Shown here piece after piece: positions 20,664 to 35,600 of a DNA stretch of 64,000 nucleotides (positions are counted from its first letter, which is position 1; every line of letters starts with the position of its first letter). The notes beneath the pieces were generated by a model. That model did not search any database. It saw only the letters and a list, made by a program, of their open reading frames with translations, and had not been told where the DNA came from. The stretch lies in NCBI RefSeq assembly GCF_030867145.1, contig NC_134454.1:68368308-68432307 (forward strand), written 5' to 3'. Source of the stretch: Opisthocomus hoazin. Its lineage: Eukaryota > Chordata > Aves > Opisthocomiformes > Opisthocomidae. The translations under genes were made by a program, and so were the position numbers.

Positions 20664-23600
20664 GTGAGTGACCCCCTGCCGTGGGATGCCCCGTCGTCCC
20701 TTGGGTATCCTCACCTCGTCCGGGTGGGGCCTCCGCGCCCGATGGCGACTCACCAGGGTCTCCCGGGAGCGCCGCCGGGCGCCCGGGCCTGCCCCGCCGG
20801 CTGCGCCTCTGAGGCCTGGGCGCGCCTCGGGCCTGTCCCGGGCGGCCGGCGGGCACCCGGCGGGGCGGTCCCTAGCCGACGTCCCGGCGTCGGTGCTCGC
20901 CACGCTGAGTCTGCGCGAGGCGGCGGCAGAGCGGAGGCTGCGCCAGAGTGAAAGCTCTGCCCGCAGACCTGCAGGTAGCACGGGGCTCCAGGTCGCCCAG
21001 CTTCCTTATCCTGGTGTTCGTTCTCGGGTCTCAGCTGTTCAACCCGTGGTTTTAGCTTTCGGTGTGCTTGTAAACCCAGGTGATCAAAGAAACAATGTCG
21101 TGCTGCGTTCGGGTCTGGCCGCGTTCTGATCGAATGAAAACGCCTCTCGGAGAAGAGCTCCGGTAACGGTTTGTTTTGTTCCTCTTCCCCAGTGGAATGA
21201 GATAATAGAACTTTTTCGTGCTGGGATGCCTTTACGAAAGCATCGGTGTCGCTTCAAAAGCTACGAGCGTTGCTTCAAAGCTTCAGAGGCAGTGGACTGT
21301 TTACACGAGCTGCTTGGCTCTAATCAAAACTTTGGCCCAGAAGTGACTCGCAATCAAACAGTTAAGCTGCTTAAGAAATTCCTGAAAAATCATGTTATTG
21401 AAGATATCAAAGGAAGATGGGGCAAAGAGGACTTTCAGGATGACGGCCATTTATATAGGTAAACCTCTATGTGGTGACTGAAAAATGGTGGCTTTGGGGA
21501 ACAGGGAGTAATAACTCTTGCGCGTGGCCTTAACGAATGTTTTTGTAGAATACCTTTGAAAAGGTGTTAATGTGTCTCCCCACCTTCCTTTTAAAGACTT
21601 TATTTTCTTTAGTGATAGGCAACTGTCATGATTTAATGTTTGGCTTGGTTTTGAGGGTTGTTTTTTGGCTTGTTCAAGTATTTTTGAAGGGCACTTTTAC
21701 TTGATTACGTTCTGTGAATACCAACAAGAGCTTTTGCAGCTTTTATAAGGTAGCGAGTCTGTTTGCTGTTGGTAGACATCAGGTTTGTCAGTGTTGGAAG
21801 AGTGCATATCAAGAAGATATCAATGGAACTGAGGACGCCATTGAGCTTCCAGCTACGCTTGTCTTTCCTTTTCCCCAACCCCCTGACATTTTGGCTGCTG
21901 TTTTCACCCCTGAGAGAAGAGAAAGCCCTTATGAATTCATAAGTCATTCATGATATAACCTTTTACTACGCTCCTTGGGTTGTAGATTGAAATCATCTTA
22001 AAAGAGACAAAGTTCTGTTTGCTCCTCCTTAAGGATGCTTACTCACCACTGTTTAGCTTCTCAGTTAGTGGATTGTTAACAGAGGAAAAGAATTTTCTTT
22101 GTAGTGAAAGCTTAGCACTACTGGAGTGGGTTCTTTGACCTCTTGTGACTTCAGTTAAGGTTTGGGTGTCCTGAAGGTGCAGGTTCTGAATTTGTACCAT
22201 TTTGTAGTACGCTGTTCAAGGAAAGAGTAGTTTAAAAATGACTACTACCTGAAGTATGAATTTGTAACTTCTATCACGGTGAGTCTTCTTTTGAGGAAAT
22301 GGGAGCTATCTTCACACAAAGCAGTAGGGAAAACAGGTCAGCAGTAATGATATGTTTCTATTTATTTCATTTATTATTATATACTTAAAGAAATTGTATG
22401 TATTATTCTTTTTGTAATGATTTCTTAATCTTGTCTTTGGGAAAATGTATGTAATGCTGAATTTCCTCTTGGTGCGGATGAAGTCTATTTTTCATTATGC
22501 TCTATGATCTTAACTAGTTTGTTTGTAGAGTGTGCCTAAGATTTTTTGCTGTCTAATTTGTACACCTGTGCTGTAAGTGCAGTTGTTCATTACTCTCCTA
22601 ATTTTATTTATTAACTTGGAATACTTTAAATGTAAGAGGTATGTATGGTGTAACTCTTTTACTTTGTCATAAGCAAACTTGGGTCACGATACTTTCTTGT
22701 AGAAGAAAGCTATACTCTGCTATAGAAGGGTAAGTTGTTGTGGTAGCTTACCTACTTATCAACTAGTTCAGGTTGGAAAACAGGCATGGAAGACAAGAAA
22801 AGCTGCAGAGCATCTTATGTCTTGACTTCGTTCTGGAGAAGGTAAAATGTAAAGGAGCTACAGAGCTAGAAAAGCAGTTAGGTACTGGTACAACACGTGG
22901 TGGTGGGTGTGTTGTTTGTTTGCTGTGTTCCTAGCCCAGCCCTGCTCTGTCTACTCTTCTTAGACCAGCACTACCTGCATGTTGTTGTTTTTTTTCACTA
23001 GTGCCATAGATTTTAAATACAGCATCTCCTTTCTTTCTGGGCATTGTCTCTTTGTCAAAAGATTAAATATGGGTGTTGGTAACCACTCGTATTGTGCTAT
23101 ATCTCTTTGGTTTGGGCTTGTTGTGTTTGTATGATTGTGGTTTGTGCTTGTTTGTTTTACATTGGCACCACGCATTCAAATTATTTTGTTCGTTTCTCCT
23201 TTGTATTTTCAGCCATGACTTTCCTGAGCTGCAGGCTGTGGGAAGCTGCAGGCTGTGGAAGATTTTGGGTGAAATATTTCTGTGTTTTTCATTTCCTGTG
23301 TGCTCTGCCTAATGATCTGCTTTTGGACAAGAGAGCATTTTCGTTATAGCTATCTTAATCTTGTCCTTTCTTCATTTCCCATTCAAAAGATAACTAAGTT
23401 ACTAATTGAACAGGTTTTTTACTAAAACTGTGTATCTTCCATGCATCTTGAACAGGAGCCAGCTTTTTGCCGCTGAGCTTGACGCATAGATAAACTATGC
23501 ATGTTACTCACGGTTTTGGTGTTTGGCTTTAAATATTAACACGTGCTTTTCACCTATTTATGGAGCTAAACATCGGTTTTCTAGCCTGGCTTTGTTCGCG

Positions 23601-26600
23601 TATTTAATGTCCTGGCAGCTCCCTCTGCTGGACTTTCCTAATGTTACTGTGTAAGTACTTTTTTCACCGAGTGATTCAGGTAGCAGTACAAGCCGCTTAT
23701 AATTCTGCTGACAGAGCTTACTCTGGAAACCTTGATGTACTTCATACCTTTTCTATAAATTCCTGTGTTAATTTACTGTAGTTGTACACTGCAGTGGACA
23801 GTTGTGTCATTCATTAACTTCACATGTATGTGTAGTTGTCTGCCCTTGTTCACTCCTCAAGGTATGCAAAGGAGGTGTTGCCAAATGTTGATTTGCCTTG
23901 ACAGTACTGGGCAAGCATTAAATGTGAAGGTGAGAACTGGTGTGGTTTCTAAAAATAGGAAAGACTGTCTGTCTGTGTGTCCTGACTTACTGGCTCAGTG
24001 TAATCTACAGCTACAAAAGAGATGTTGCAGTTTTGGAAGCTGTCAGGCTTTACATTTTTTAGTCTAAGCAGTTGTAGTAGAAGCAAAAGGGTTAGTACTC
24101 TTGCATTGCTAGTAAACTTCTGGGAATTCAGCTGTGGTACTTGTTATACTGTCAATACCAATGTTAGTTGACCTTGTTCTCTACCACTTGCCCTGGACTC
24201 AAGCAGGTATCTCCTTCCTCCCTGTATAAACTCCTAAAAATAGTGTTGCTAGCTGTAAACCATGCTACTCTTGACATGTCAAACTTGAAAAGCTCTTCAG
24301 TGGCTAGCTTTAGGTATAATTATTCCATTTGTCATAAAATCAGAGGCTTTTCATTGTTCATCTAAAAACTTGGCTCTATCTAGGTCTTGCTGTAATGCTA
24401 TCTGAAAAAGGGGAATGCACCTCCTTTTTCTGCTTGTAAGAACTCATTTATTTACTGGTTGGTTGAGAATCAGGACAGCAAATGACATAAAGCTAAAAAT
24501 TGTGAAAAACTGGAGGAGAAACAGGGAACTGTTGAGAATACTATAAGGCAAAGCAAAAAAAGGCTGCAGATGTTATAACATTAAACTCTAAGAAGCAACA
24601 AATAGCTGAAAAACAGTTGAGAACACTCAACAGCTGGGCATCTACAATGCAGTCTGGGTTACTCTTAAAAGGTAGAGCAAGTCTTGCAGCATTGGTGCAG
24701 GGTGTGCTTGTTACTTCTCCTCAGGGTTTGTCTGAAGGAAGTGATATCTCACTGTGTTGCACAGATTCTGTTGAAGACCGTTGTGGAATCTGCCAAATGG
24801 GCTCAGTGTGCGTGGTCAAAACCATGACATGTTTAACTCGTGCAGTATGACACTACTGCACTACCGAAACTGCAATACAATATAATAAATGTTGGAACTT
24901 TCTTGAGAGGATGGGGTGAAATTTTAGAAAAATCTTGAGGATTTCTTGAGCATGAGAATCTTTCTGATAGGATATAAATGCATGCTGTCCAGCAGTGTAC
25001 AGGCTCTTGTTGCGTCATCACAGACATAACTGTCTTTTACATTCTGGTTAAAAGCATGAGTGAGGCTGATGCAATTTCTGAAGCATGAGGAACCTTGGCA
25101 TCTAAAACCTAGGAGTACAGGTAAACAAGATCTGATCTCGACCAATCTGATATGATGACCATTCTATGATGACGAATCTATGACCATTCGGTGATGATAC
25201 TATGATATGTTGCCATCAAACTGATGTGTCTTTCTGATGTGCTGCCATTAATTCATTTGTACAAGCTCTGACCTAGGTTTTGCAGTAATCTAATTCTGGT
25301 CAAGCTGGAAACGTGACTGAGCTGAATGTGACATGGAATTGTTTGTTTTCCTTGTTTTGTGCAAGGACTACTTAGGGTTTATCTCTGCTGATTTCTTCAA
25401 GGCACTTCTTGAAATGCCTTAAAAATAGTTTCCTCTGCAACCAGCTGGAAAGACTCCAGTATGTGATCTTCTCATAGGAAGCATGTACACACAGAACAAC
25501 ATGGTAATGTGGACAAAACTTTGCGTGGACACTTGGATGTATGCTAATTAAATCCAAGTGTTAGTCATCTGGCTTAGTTATGTAGCTTTTTGCTTTAGGA
25601 AATGCATGCCAGCAGTGCACTGGACATGGGCAAGACCTGCCCTCAGCTTTTTCAGCAGAATCAACATCTGCTAGTGAAGACCTGAGTCAGTTGCCTATGC
25701 GTAGGCAGCTGGTGCTATTTGAGATGCACATGGATATCAGATGTTCACCCAAGGCTCAGCGATGTCGTGGGAGGTACAAAGAAGCTGAACTGTTCTGCAG
25801 CAGCAGATGAAGCCAAACAAGACACCTTAGGATGTTTTACGTGTCACTCAACAGCAGTCTTCAGGCAACTAAGTCACACTGTGAATGTCTAAGGCATTTG
25901 TGGCCTTTTTGTATGTAAAGGCCTACTACAGTTTTGCATTGGTAAATATGGAATAGAGTGGCTTTCAGAGGCTTTAAAAGTATTCTCTCATTGTAGATTT
26001 CCTCCTTCATCACCGCTGAAGCCATATCCAAAGAAACCTTCATGTGGAAAGGAAGTCATTAAATTTCCAGACTGGAATGAACTGGAGGCTGGCACTTCCC
26101 AGGAACACATCCCAGTGAAATCGGTCACAACGGTACGATATCCAGTTTTCATTTCCCCAGACACAAGCATGTTTGGAAAGCAAAACTGAACTAATGATCT
26201 CTTTGATGTGGCACAAATACTTGGTTATGAAATTAAATGCAAAATACTTTTATGTGAAGTAAAGTTTTTTCTTAGTGATTTGCTGGGGATCTTGGTTTCA
26301 GGTGCTCTTTCTGCTACAGATTATGATGTCCTGAGCATCCTAAGTTCAGCATGGCTGTATTTGCCAGTATGGTCGCATTCCAGTTTGCTCAAATTCCAGT
26401 AAGGCATTTATTATACTACAGGAAAGAGCAATTACTTTCCTGTCACTTGCCCTGTAGCTCTTATTCAGACACTTCAGGTAGCAGAATATATACAGTATTA
26501 CTCCCTTCCTAACTGCTATGGGTTTGTTAGCAATTCCATTTCCTTTTTCATAAGGAATATGTTGTGGCTAAGGAGAAGTGGTCCTGGTTTCATTGATACC

Positions 26601-29600
26601 CTTTGTGAGCTAGGAGAATCATCCTGCCCCATACTTGCCTGGATTGATCCTTCCTTTGTGAAGTTGTTGGGGAAAAAAAGCTCTTGCTTTTATTAGTAAA
26701 CCAAAATTGTATCAACTCTTGCCACCTGGACACCTTAAAAGCCTAGGCTTCTGGAGTTCTGTGTATTCTAAATCCTTCCTCTGGTGTATCCTGTATGTGA
26801 GTGTTCTCATATTTTGTGAACTCTTGGGACTTCTTTGATAATTTTGGGCTTTTTATTAATGCTTATCAGTTCAGAAAACTAGCCTTGGATTTCTTAGTGA
26901 TCAATAGTCTGCAAAAGTTGCTCCTACGATTTTGCTGGAGCTCTAAAGATCCTGAGTGAATATGAAATTCCCTATTGGTAATCCAATTACTTATGTACAG
27001 ATTGAGTGCACCTTTCATGTACAGCAGGCTTCTGAAGAGAAAAAAGCATAGTCCTTACAACTTCAATAGTAGGTAGAAGATTAAGTGGGAAGAAAGAAAA
27101 GATAGTGCCAAAGACAAGTAAAAAGAATAGAGTATTTTAGTTACTGAGCAAGTTATCTGCTGCAATTTTAACATGTTATGGTCTCCAACTGTCTGCTTTA
27201 AATTTCCATCCAAGCATCCTGGCCTGATAAGAGTCAGTAAAAGTTTGTCTATATATGTCTCACTTAGATGTGACAGCATACAGTCTGACATCGCTCAAAA
27301 TCTCTCATTGGCAGATATGGTTAATACAGTGGACCGTAAGTTGAAGTAACTGAGGCAAAGGAATGAGCTTGTTTCTGCTGGCTCTTCTGTAGAAAGGTAT
27401 AGCTTCATTGGAAGGGTGAAGTAAAGAGGTGGGTGCAGTGGTGGCACCTTAAATTGCTTCATCATCAGTCAGAGCACTTACTGGCTGTGTGGGTTGACAG
27501 GCATGGCTCTGTGTAGTGAAATACTAATGTGGAAGACCAGATACTAATTTCAGAGGGTGCTATTTGTTTTGAATTAGCTCTAGTCTAGAGTCATGGAATG
27601 ACAGATGATTAGTGCTTTGAGTAATTAAGTGCATTCCTGGAGTGCATTTTATGGTTTGGTTATGATCACAAGAATTAATGTGCTTTAGGACTGCTCTGTG
27701 ATGTAAATTAAAGAACTGGGAAGGATTAGAAGTTTTGCCTTGAAAAAAAAGCTGCTGACACAAACTGTATTGTATGTCCTCCCATCAACACGTTGATGAC
27801 AATCTTCAAGCATCAAGCTTGGATATGAAGGTTGTTTAAAGGATAGTAGTCTCTTGCATTCTTTGTTTTTATTCTGTTATAATGGTGGATTAGATCTGAT
27901 GAGTGTCTTCAGCTGTAGCTATTTGCTTTCACTTTCTTCACGTATAGAACCTGCTAATGAACTTAATGTTTAGTTATGATCAGTATATGTTGAACAAGGA
28001 TGAATATCAGTCTTTGATATCTAATAATTCTCCAATATTTTTTCCATAAGCAGATGTTTAAACTTAGAGTGGTAGTTGAAAACCAGTGAGCTGAACTGAT
28101 TTTAATCATGGAGAGGAACTGAACACAAGATTAGAGGCCACTGACTCCTGAATTTCAACGGCTATTCTGACACACATAATTTTTCAACTTTGGACAAGAT
28201 ATGTAACTGAGAAAATATGCTGCACATCTGTAAAACTTAAACACTCACTTGTATCCTGGACACTTTACTGGAATTTAGGAATATTCAAAATACTTGTAAT
28301 AGGGAGCATGCTGTACTATAAATGTGTTACACTGTTTAATATTTGGAAAGTCACCAGTTAGTGACTGTTTTTTCTGATTTCAGAACTCTGAGATGTGGTA
28401 CAAGCGACACAGTATAGCTATAGGGGAAGTACCAGCATGCAAACTTGTGTTCCGCAGAGAGCTAACACAAACAAATATAGAACAGATATGGAAATCCATT
28501 ACTTTGTCACGGTGAGTATATTTGTGAGTTTGTTGTTAGAGTAAAACTGTGGTAGGTAATAGTCTTCTCTGGTAATGCTTGTAATTTCATCCACGTACCT
28601 TTCATCACTGGCATCAAAGCCATAGTGGCTAGACTAACTATACCACTTGTTCTTTGGCTAACAAATTCAGCAAATAAAGTTTGCAAAGAAACTTTGTTGT
28701 GCTTAATACCTCTTGACATTTCTTTTTACTGTTGTGTTATGCAAGTTCTTTTGTTTTGTGGGCTTTGTCTTGTTTTTTTCCTCTGTCTTTCTCTTTTTGT
28801 TTTCTTGTTGCTATAACATAAAAGCACTTCTGTAGAAGCGCAATACCAGGAGAAGTCTTAATCACAAGTACGAAACTTCATATGACATAAGAAATGGAAT
28901 AACTAGTTGAGTGCAGAAGGCTTTGCGATTCAGATATTCTTTACTATTTCCAAAAGGAATACCCCATGCAAAGTTAAAGGCATTGCTTTAGACTATTCAT
29001 ACAGGAGAAAAAAACCAAATCACATTAGCTATTTTTACAGCACAGTTGAGGCCTTACTAATGATTACTTTTATCTAAACGTGGCACATTATCTCCATGTA
29101 ATGAAGCTGATGCTGAGGGGAGCAGCTCTGGTGCTGGCACGATCCGCAATGGAGCACTTGACCGTGGTGCACAAGGGGGCTTCTGAAACCGAGGAAACCT
29201 CTGAGGAGTGGAGAGACCTGCTGAGAGCCCACAGCTCCTGCAACAGCAGCTGGCAAGACCTGGGCCAGGCCAGGAGCAATGGTGGCCAAGCCCCACCACC
29301 TCCTAGGGACCAGGAGCACTGTGAGCAGGGTGAGCAAAAGGGCGTGGTGCAGCAGCTTGCATGGGAGGGTGCTGAAGCTCTGCCAGCTTGGGGAGTAATG
29401 GTATCTGCCCGGCAGAAAGCCCTGGCCTCTCTAAACTCTGCACCTGCCACGACTGGAGCAGCTTCCCAGGCACAGCTCCACTTGGAACACAGTGCCAGCT
29501 GGTTGTCAGGCTGCAGGGAGCGCCCTGCTTTTACACTACTACGGGCCAGCAGTAGTGAGTACGCCTGTGGAAGGTGTGCCTAGGTAGAGGGTCTCCTCTG

Positions 29601-32600
29601 CTTAGTGACAGAGCGCTGGGAGGAGATGAGTAGGTGAAGGACTGTCAGGGAGTCCGAGAAAGATAGGTTACTGGAATTGCACCCTACCTTCCATGGGACA
29701 AGCCTGTCCAGCAGACAGGACACATGATACAGAGGATTCCTTATCTTCTCTCCACCTGGCTGAACATTGTGACTTAAGGGATAGTGGGGAATGGTGACAG
29801 GTTCCTGCCTGGCACAGCAAGAGTGTCTCCTCCATGACTATCCCACCTTCCCAGGTGCCCATGAATAATAGATATGAGGGGCTCAGCAAGTGGAACCAAA
29901 CAATGATGAGGATGATGGTTCATCTAGGTTGGAGGTGTCACCAGGGTTAAGTCAGCCTACACTCTGCGTCAAAACTGCTTCTGTAAATTAAAAAAGACAG
30001 GTCATTGTCATAGGAGACTCTCTTCTGATGGGAACAGAAGACCCAATATGCAGACTGGACGCACTTCTTAGGAGAGTCTGCTGCCTCTCTGGGGCCCAGG
30101 TTAAAGTAGTGAAGAAAAGACTTCCTGTCCTGGTACAACTCTCAGATTATTATCCATTACTGTTTGTTTTTTTTTCACGTAGGTAGCGATGAACTTGCAG
30201 TAAGAAGTCCAAGTGCAATCAAGAGAGATTTCAGGGCCTTAGGATGACTGGTTAAGGCATCAGGAGCACAAGTAGTCTTCTCTTGTTTCCTTCTAGTTGT
30301 AAGGAATGATGAGGGAAGAAACGGGAAAACACAGAAGATCAATATGTGGCTCTAAGACTGATGTCACCAGAATTTTGGGATTTTTTCATCATGGATCAGT
30401 CTAGACAGGGACTCATGGACAAAGTGGTGATTGGTGGCTGTCTTGGTCACAGTGACCACAAAGTAGCTTCAAATTTTTGGTGATAGGAGAAAAACCACAA
30501 GCAAAGCATGGATATGGGGAAAACAGACTTTGGGCTGCTAAAGGAGCTAGTTATAAGTTCCACTGGGAATCTGCTTTTGCAGGTATTGGGATCCATGAAT
30601 GCTGGTCACTAGCACAGGAGCAGGCTCTTCCAAAGTGCTGGAAGTCAAGCAAGCAGGGCAGAAGGTTGTCTTGGCTAAGTAGGGCTCTTCTAGAACTTAG
30701 GTGGAAAATGAAAGTTTATGGACAGTGGAAGCAAGGATGGGCAACACAAGTACTACAGAGATGCTGTTCACCACTGTATGGTTTTGTAAATGATCTGGAT
30801 GCAGGAATTGAATGTACATTAAATAAGTTTGCTGATGATACTAAACTAGAGGGAGCTGTGGACTCCCTCGAGGGTAGAAAGGCCTTGCAGAGAGATCTGG
30901 ATAGACTAGAGAGCTGGGCAATTGCCAGCTGCATGAAATTTAACAAGAGTAAGCGCTGGATTCTCCACCTGAGACGGGGTAACCCTGGTTTTACGTACAC
31001 ACTGGGGGACAAGAGGCTGGAGAGCAGCCCTGTGGAAAGAGATCTGGGGGTCTGGGTTAATGCAAATTGAACAGGAGTCAGCAGTGTGCCTTGGCAGCCC
31101 AAAAGGGGCAACTGTGTACTGGGGTGCATCAAGCACAGCATAACCAGCTGGTTGAGGGAGGTGACTGTCCCACTCTACATGGCACAGGTGTGGCCCCACC
31201 TCAAGTACTGTGTGCAGTTTTAGGTGCCTTAATATAAGAAGGACGTCAGACTATTAGGGTGTGTCCAGAGCAGGGCAACCAAGATGGTGAAAGGTCTCAA
31301 AGGCAATACTTGCAAGTAGCAGCTGAGGTCACTTACTTTGTTCAGCTTGGAAAAGAGAAAGCTGAGGGGCGACGTCATCACAGCCTATAGTTCCTCACGG
31401 GGAGAGTTGGAGGGGGCTGTGCTGATCTGCTTTCTCTGGTGACCAGTGATAAGGCACGAGCAGATGGAATGAAGATGCCTTGGGGGCAGTTCAGACTGAG
31501 TATTAGGAAAAAGTTCTTCACTGAGAGGGTGGTCGATCACTGGAACAGGCTCTGCAGGTAAGCGGTCACAGCACCAAGCCTGTCAGAGTTCAAGGAGCAC
31601 CTGGATGATGCTCTTGGTCATATGGTTTAGTTTTAGGTCATCCTGCAAGGAGCAAGGAGTTGGCCCTGATCCTTATGGGTCCCTTCCAACTTGAGATATT
31701 CTGTGATTCTATGAAATAGAGAGATATCTTTTTCAGAATTGTATCTATCCTAATACTATGTTTGCCTTTTTTAGATTAGATGACGTATGAACTATGTGTT
31801 TATCTGTTTTTACAGATTACAAAAGGTCCTGGGTTTGGATTCTCTGGATGAAGTGTTAGACACAAAACTTGTGAATTCAAAGCATATAGTCCAAAATGCA
31901 TACAATGTCAATAAGCAAGGCATTGTCACTTTAGAAGACAAATCAAGTGAGTATTTTAGAAGTTTTCATTTACCTTTTTTATGTTGTAATTTAGTATTAC
32001 AGAAAAAGTATTAGTTCTAACCTATACTAATGTGTATCATCTTTATACTTCTATGACCGCATCTATACCAGAGTTTTTACAAAGTATGTCGTTGTTGTCC
32101 TCTGACATCCCAATAGTAAGACTCACTGTTTATTCCACGTTTACTCTCCTAAACATATTCTTGCTTTAGCAGCGTTGAAAGATGAAAGAGCAGCAACTTT
32201 TCATCTATAAAGATAGGGGTATTACTCACTTCAAACTGGCTTTGTCGATCCAGCTCGAATGAAGTGGAGTGTTTACGTGCGGGAAAAGTGTATTAGAAAT
32301 TGGGAAAGAATCAAAATGTACACTGAGAGATGTTTAAAATTTATCACTTTTGAGTTTTCAGTCAATGTGTTTTGAAATTAGTACTGAGTTTAAAACTGCT
32401 TTGCACATCAGGGAGAAAGTAAAGCATCTTTGCTGCTGGGATATATTGCTTAGAATATTATTGCCACCGTGTTTTCCACAAGATTTGTAGAGAAGTGAAA
32501 GATGAGATTGGAATCTAGTTTGATTTGTGAATGAAACCTCCAGAGCACATACATGTTCATTTTAAAGACAACTAGAACAGCTCAAGATATTAACTTACTC

Positions 32601-35600
32601 CTTGCAGAAATGACAGAACTGAATATACGAGTGCTTTTCATCATCTTCAGTGCAAAGTAAACACTACACTGTATGCACTAATGAAGGTCCAGGTTGAACT
32701 AGTTTGGCTGATTTTTGCAGGGCATGTTAAGGATTTGCAATACAGTCCATTTTGCTGATGGAGTTGTAAGAGCAGTAGGTGCAACTGGTTGATATTGAGT
32801 GCTGGAGGTACTAAAGTATAGATGTAATTCAAGCTAGATCCTACATAAAGGTATAGCCTGCCTCTGCAACCAGTCAATCTACCATATAGGAGGAACTTCT
32901 TAAAGAATTTTCAGCTTTGCTTTTATCTACAGTTTAACATTTTTCTGAAGTTTTTTTTTGTTTTAATTTCTGTCTGTTTCTCTCCTATGCAGAGGAACTA
33001 CCTCACTGGATATTATCAGCAATGAAATGTCTAGCAAATTGTAAGTAAGTTCAGGAGCAGGGAAAAAAAACCCCAAGACACAAACCACCTCTGTAAAAAT
33101 CAGTTGAACTGACTGTGGCTTTACCACATCATCAAATCCCATTTACATTCACAATCAATATTTTTCTGGTCATTGCTTTAAACAAAATTGGGAAAGATCA
33201 ACCAGCGTATGTTCTCCTGCCAGTGCAGCTTATTTCAATGAAACATACAAAGGTTTAACTATTCACATTTTTCCTCTGCTATGTTTTTCACTAGACCTGT
33301 TGGAAGTATATCAATTCAATAGATCAATACAAGTTCACTTATGTTTTGAAGAACAAATCTAAGATTTGGCAAGTGTTTTTTGGTTTTTTTTTTTCCCTGC
33401 TTGAAGTTGCATTTTTATTGGCTGGACTAGAAAACAGCTGCAAATTACTTTTCTCTCCTTTTTTTTTTTCCACCTTTGTGTAGGGCCCAGCTGCTCAGAT
33501 ATGAAGCAGCCTGCATACTCAGGATTTGAAAGAGATGTCTTCAAAACTATAGTGGACTACTTTGGCCAGATGAAAGAACCTCTTCTCACATTTCACTTTT
33601 TTGATGTTTTTGTCAGTGTGTTAGGTAAGTAGTTTGGGGTGTAATGAAAACATAATTCTTTAGAATTATCTTCCTGGAATTAATTTACCATACCCAAATA
33701 GTATCACAGCTCATTTCTTTAGGACCTGTCCTGTCCGTTCTACATAGAGAACAGTCTAATTTTTAAGTTTATTTCATATCACAAGGCAGTTTTATTCTTG
33801 TGTCTTTTTGATCACACTAGTCCAACATTCTTCCATTGCTTGTTTTGTAATTTTTAAAGGCCTCTGTTCATTGCTTACCACTGCCACACCTAATAGGTGG
33901 ATTTTAACAGATTTTTCATTTTCTTCATAAATACCCAAGCGTCTTAAAAACTCACATAAGCTTTTAGGAATTGCTTGACTGAAGTCTCTATTGAAAAGAA
34001 TTAGGGCTGTAAGGACTGTTTTTAACCCGGGCAATACGACATCTGAAGGAAATTGAAATCCTTCGTTGCTTAATCTTAGAATAGACATTAACTAATCTAC
34101 TGCTTTAAAAAGCAATAGTTTAATTTTTAACTATAACTTTTTAAGGGTTCACACCTTATCAAATTCACCTATCCTATAGCTATAGATGGCCCATTGAAAG
34201 ACAGTAAATTGAAAACATTTGATTATGTTTTATGGTTAGATTTCAGAAAAGAACAACTGTGTTGAAAAAGTGAACGTGCTTTGCAGCATGACACTTTTTT
34301 CTGAGCTTCTTTAAGTCAGAACAACATTGCTTTTAATAAACTATTGAGAAGCAAATGGAATTCAGAATAACACTTTTGTTTCTGGAATTTTGTATTTTAG
34401 TACTTTGTTAGTTGACAATTGTGCTTCAAGCTAAACATAGTTTCTTTTTTGACTTCTTTGTCTTAGACAACAGATATTCTTGATAATATCTTTAAAAATT
34501 CTTCCTCTCCTTTTATACTGTCTTTCTATTTGCTTTTCCATTGTACTTCATTTCTCTCAGGTTTTAAGAGTTTTATTATGCAGTATTTCACAGATGTAAA
34601 AGTAAGAAGAAAGAATTCCTGCCAATGGTCATGTGGAAAAGAAAGGAAATCGTGTACAGTTTAAAAAAAAAAAAAAGTAAAAAAAATAATTTTGTGGTCT
34701 CTTTCACAAAAAAAGAGAGGTGTTAATATGGAATCCTTCCTTACAAACAAAAATAGATTTACACAAAATATCATGGGAATACAGGCTTTCAAGAACTACT
34801 TAGTTTGTTTGCCATCTTCATACTTACACAATTTACTTTAAAGTACTGGCGGCATTTGTTTGAAAATGTCATGTTTCTCTAGAAGTCTTGCCTAAACAGC
34901 CTCTTCCAGACACCTAACACAGGTATTTAAACGGCTAAAAGGTTGCATTTGGCATTAGTGGGATGATTTGGGAATACCTGAGTTAGGCATTCTCAGTGAC
35001 TGGGGCATGGGGTTGGGCCAGATGATCCCCAGGTGTCTCTTCTGGTTTTTTTTATAATTCAGGATTATGCTTCCTATCTAGCCAGTGGAAGGAGTTCAGG
35101 AAGATGATTCAGCATACGTATAGTGAAGCCTAACTCTCCTTTTTGTACTCAGAACTACTTAGAAACAGTAGAAAGAAAATAAACAAGTAAATATGAGGCA
35201 GAGATGCCTGATTTGTAGTTTTGGTAGCAAGGTGTTCTCACTCAGACTCTCTTCTGAGGTTCAGTCTGTGATTCTTGGGGGCGGGGGGCAGGAGGGGGAG
35301 AAGAAAGTATTTTTTGGAGGTTCAGATGAGAAAGGGAAAAGTTTCGGGTTCTGCTCAATGTGTAATTAAGTCTTAACAATGATGATAATGTACAGACCAT
35401 TATGAAGCTGTACATAAATGTAGAGGATATTGAACACTCCATAGAACAGTATTTTGTAATAAGTGTTTAATATTAGTACTGCATGCTGCCTCTGAAGCAG
35501 TAATCACTTAGGAAGTTATGAATTTACAAAATATGGAAAGGCAAATACATGTCTGCAGTTGTATTTCTGTTTTTTTGAATTGAGTATGGCTGGCTAAATC

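Larger units (their letters stand above)
20240..20980 (+). promoter_or_regulatory. DEPDC1B: CpG island promoter of DEPDC1B
   Basis: CpG-dense, TATA-less region spanning the first coding exon. It contains a GC box GGGGCGGGG (20453-20461), CCAAT boxes at 20478 and 20520, an E-box CACGTG (20504-20509) and a CHR-like TTCAAA (20554-20559). The transcription start probably lies between about 20565 and 20610. Confidence 0.8.

Noticed and set aside
20129..21129. Several long open frames on both strands (up to 230 codons)
   Set aside because: They lie in the CpG island around DEPDC1B exon 1, where stop codons are rare by composition; only 20616-20663 matches a conserved protein and splices correctly.
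29080..29583. 167-codon open frame as a possible novel host gene
   Set aside because: Its C-terminal block aligns with the zinc-finger-like part of CR1 ORF1 and it is followed in order by other CR1 segments.
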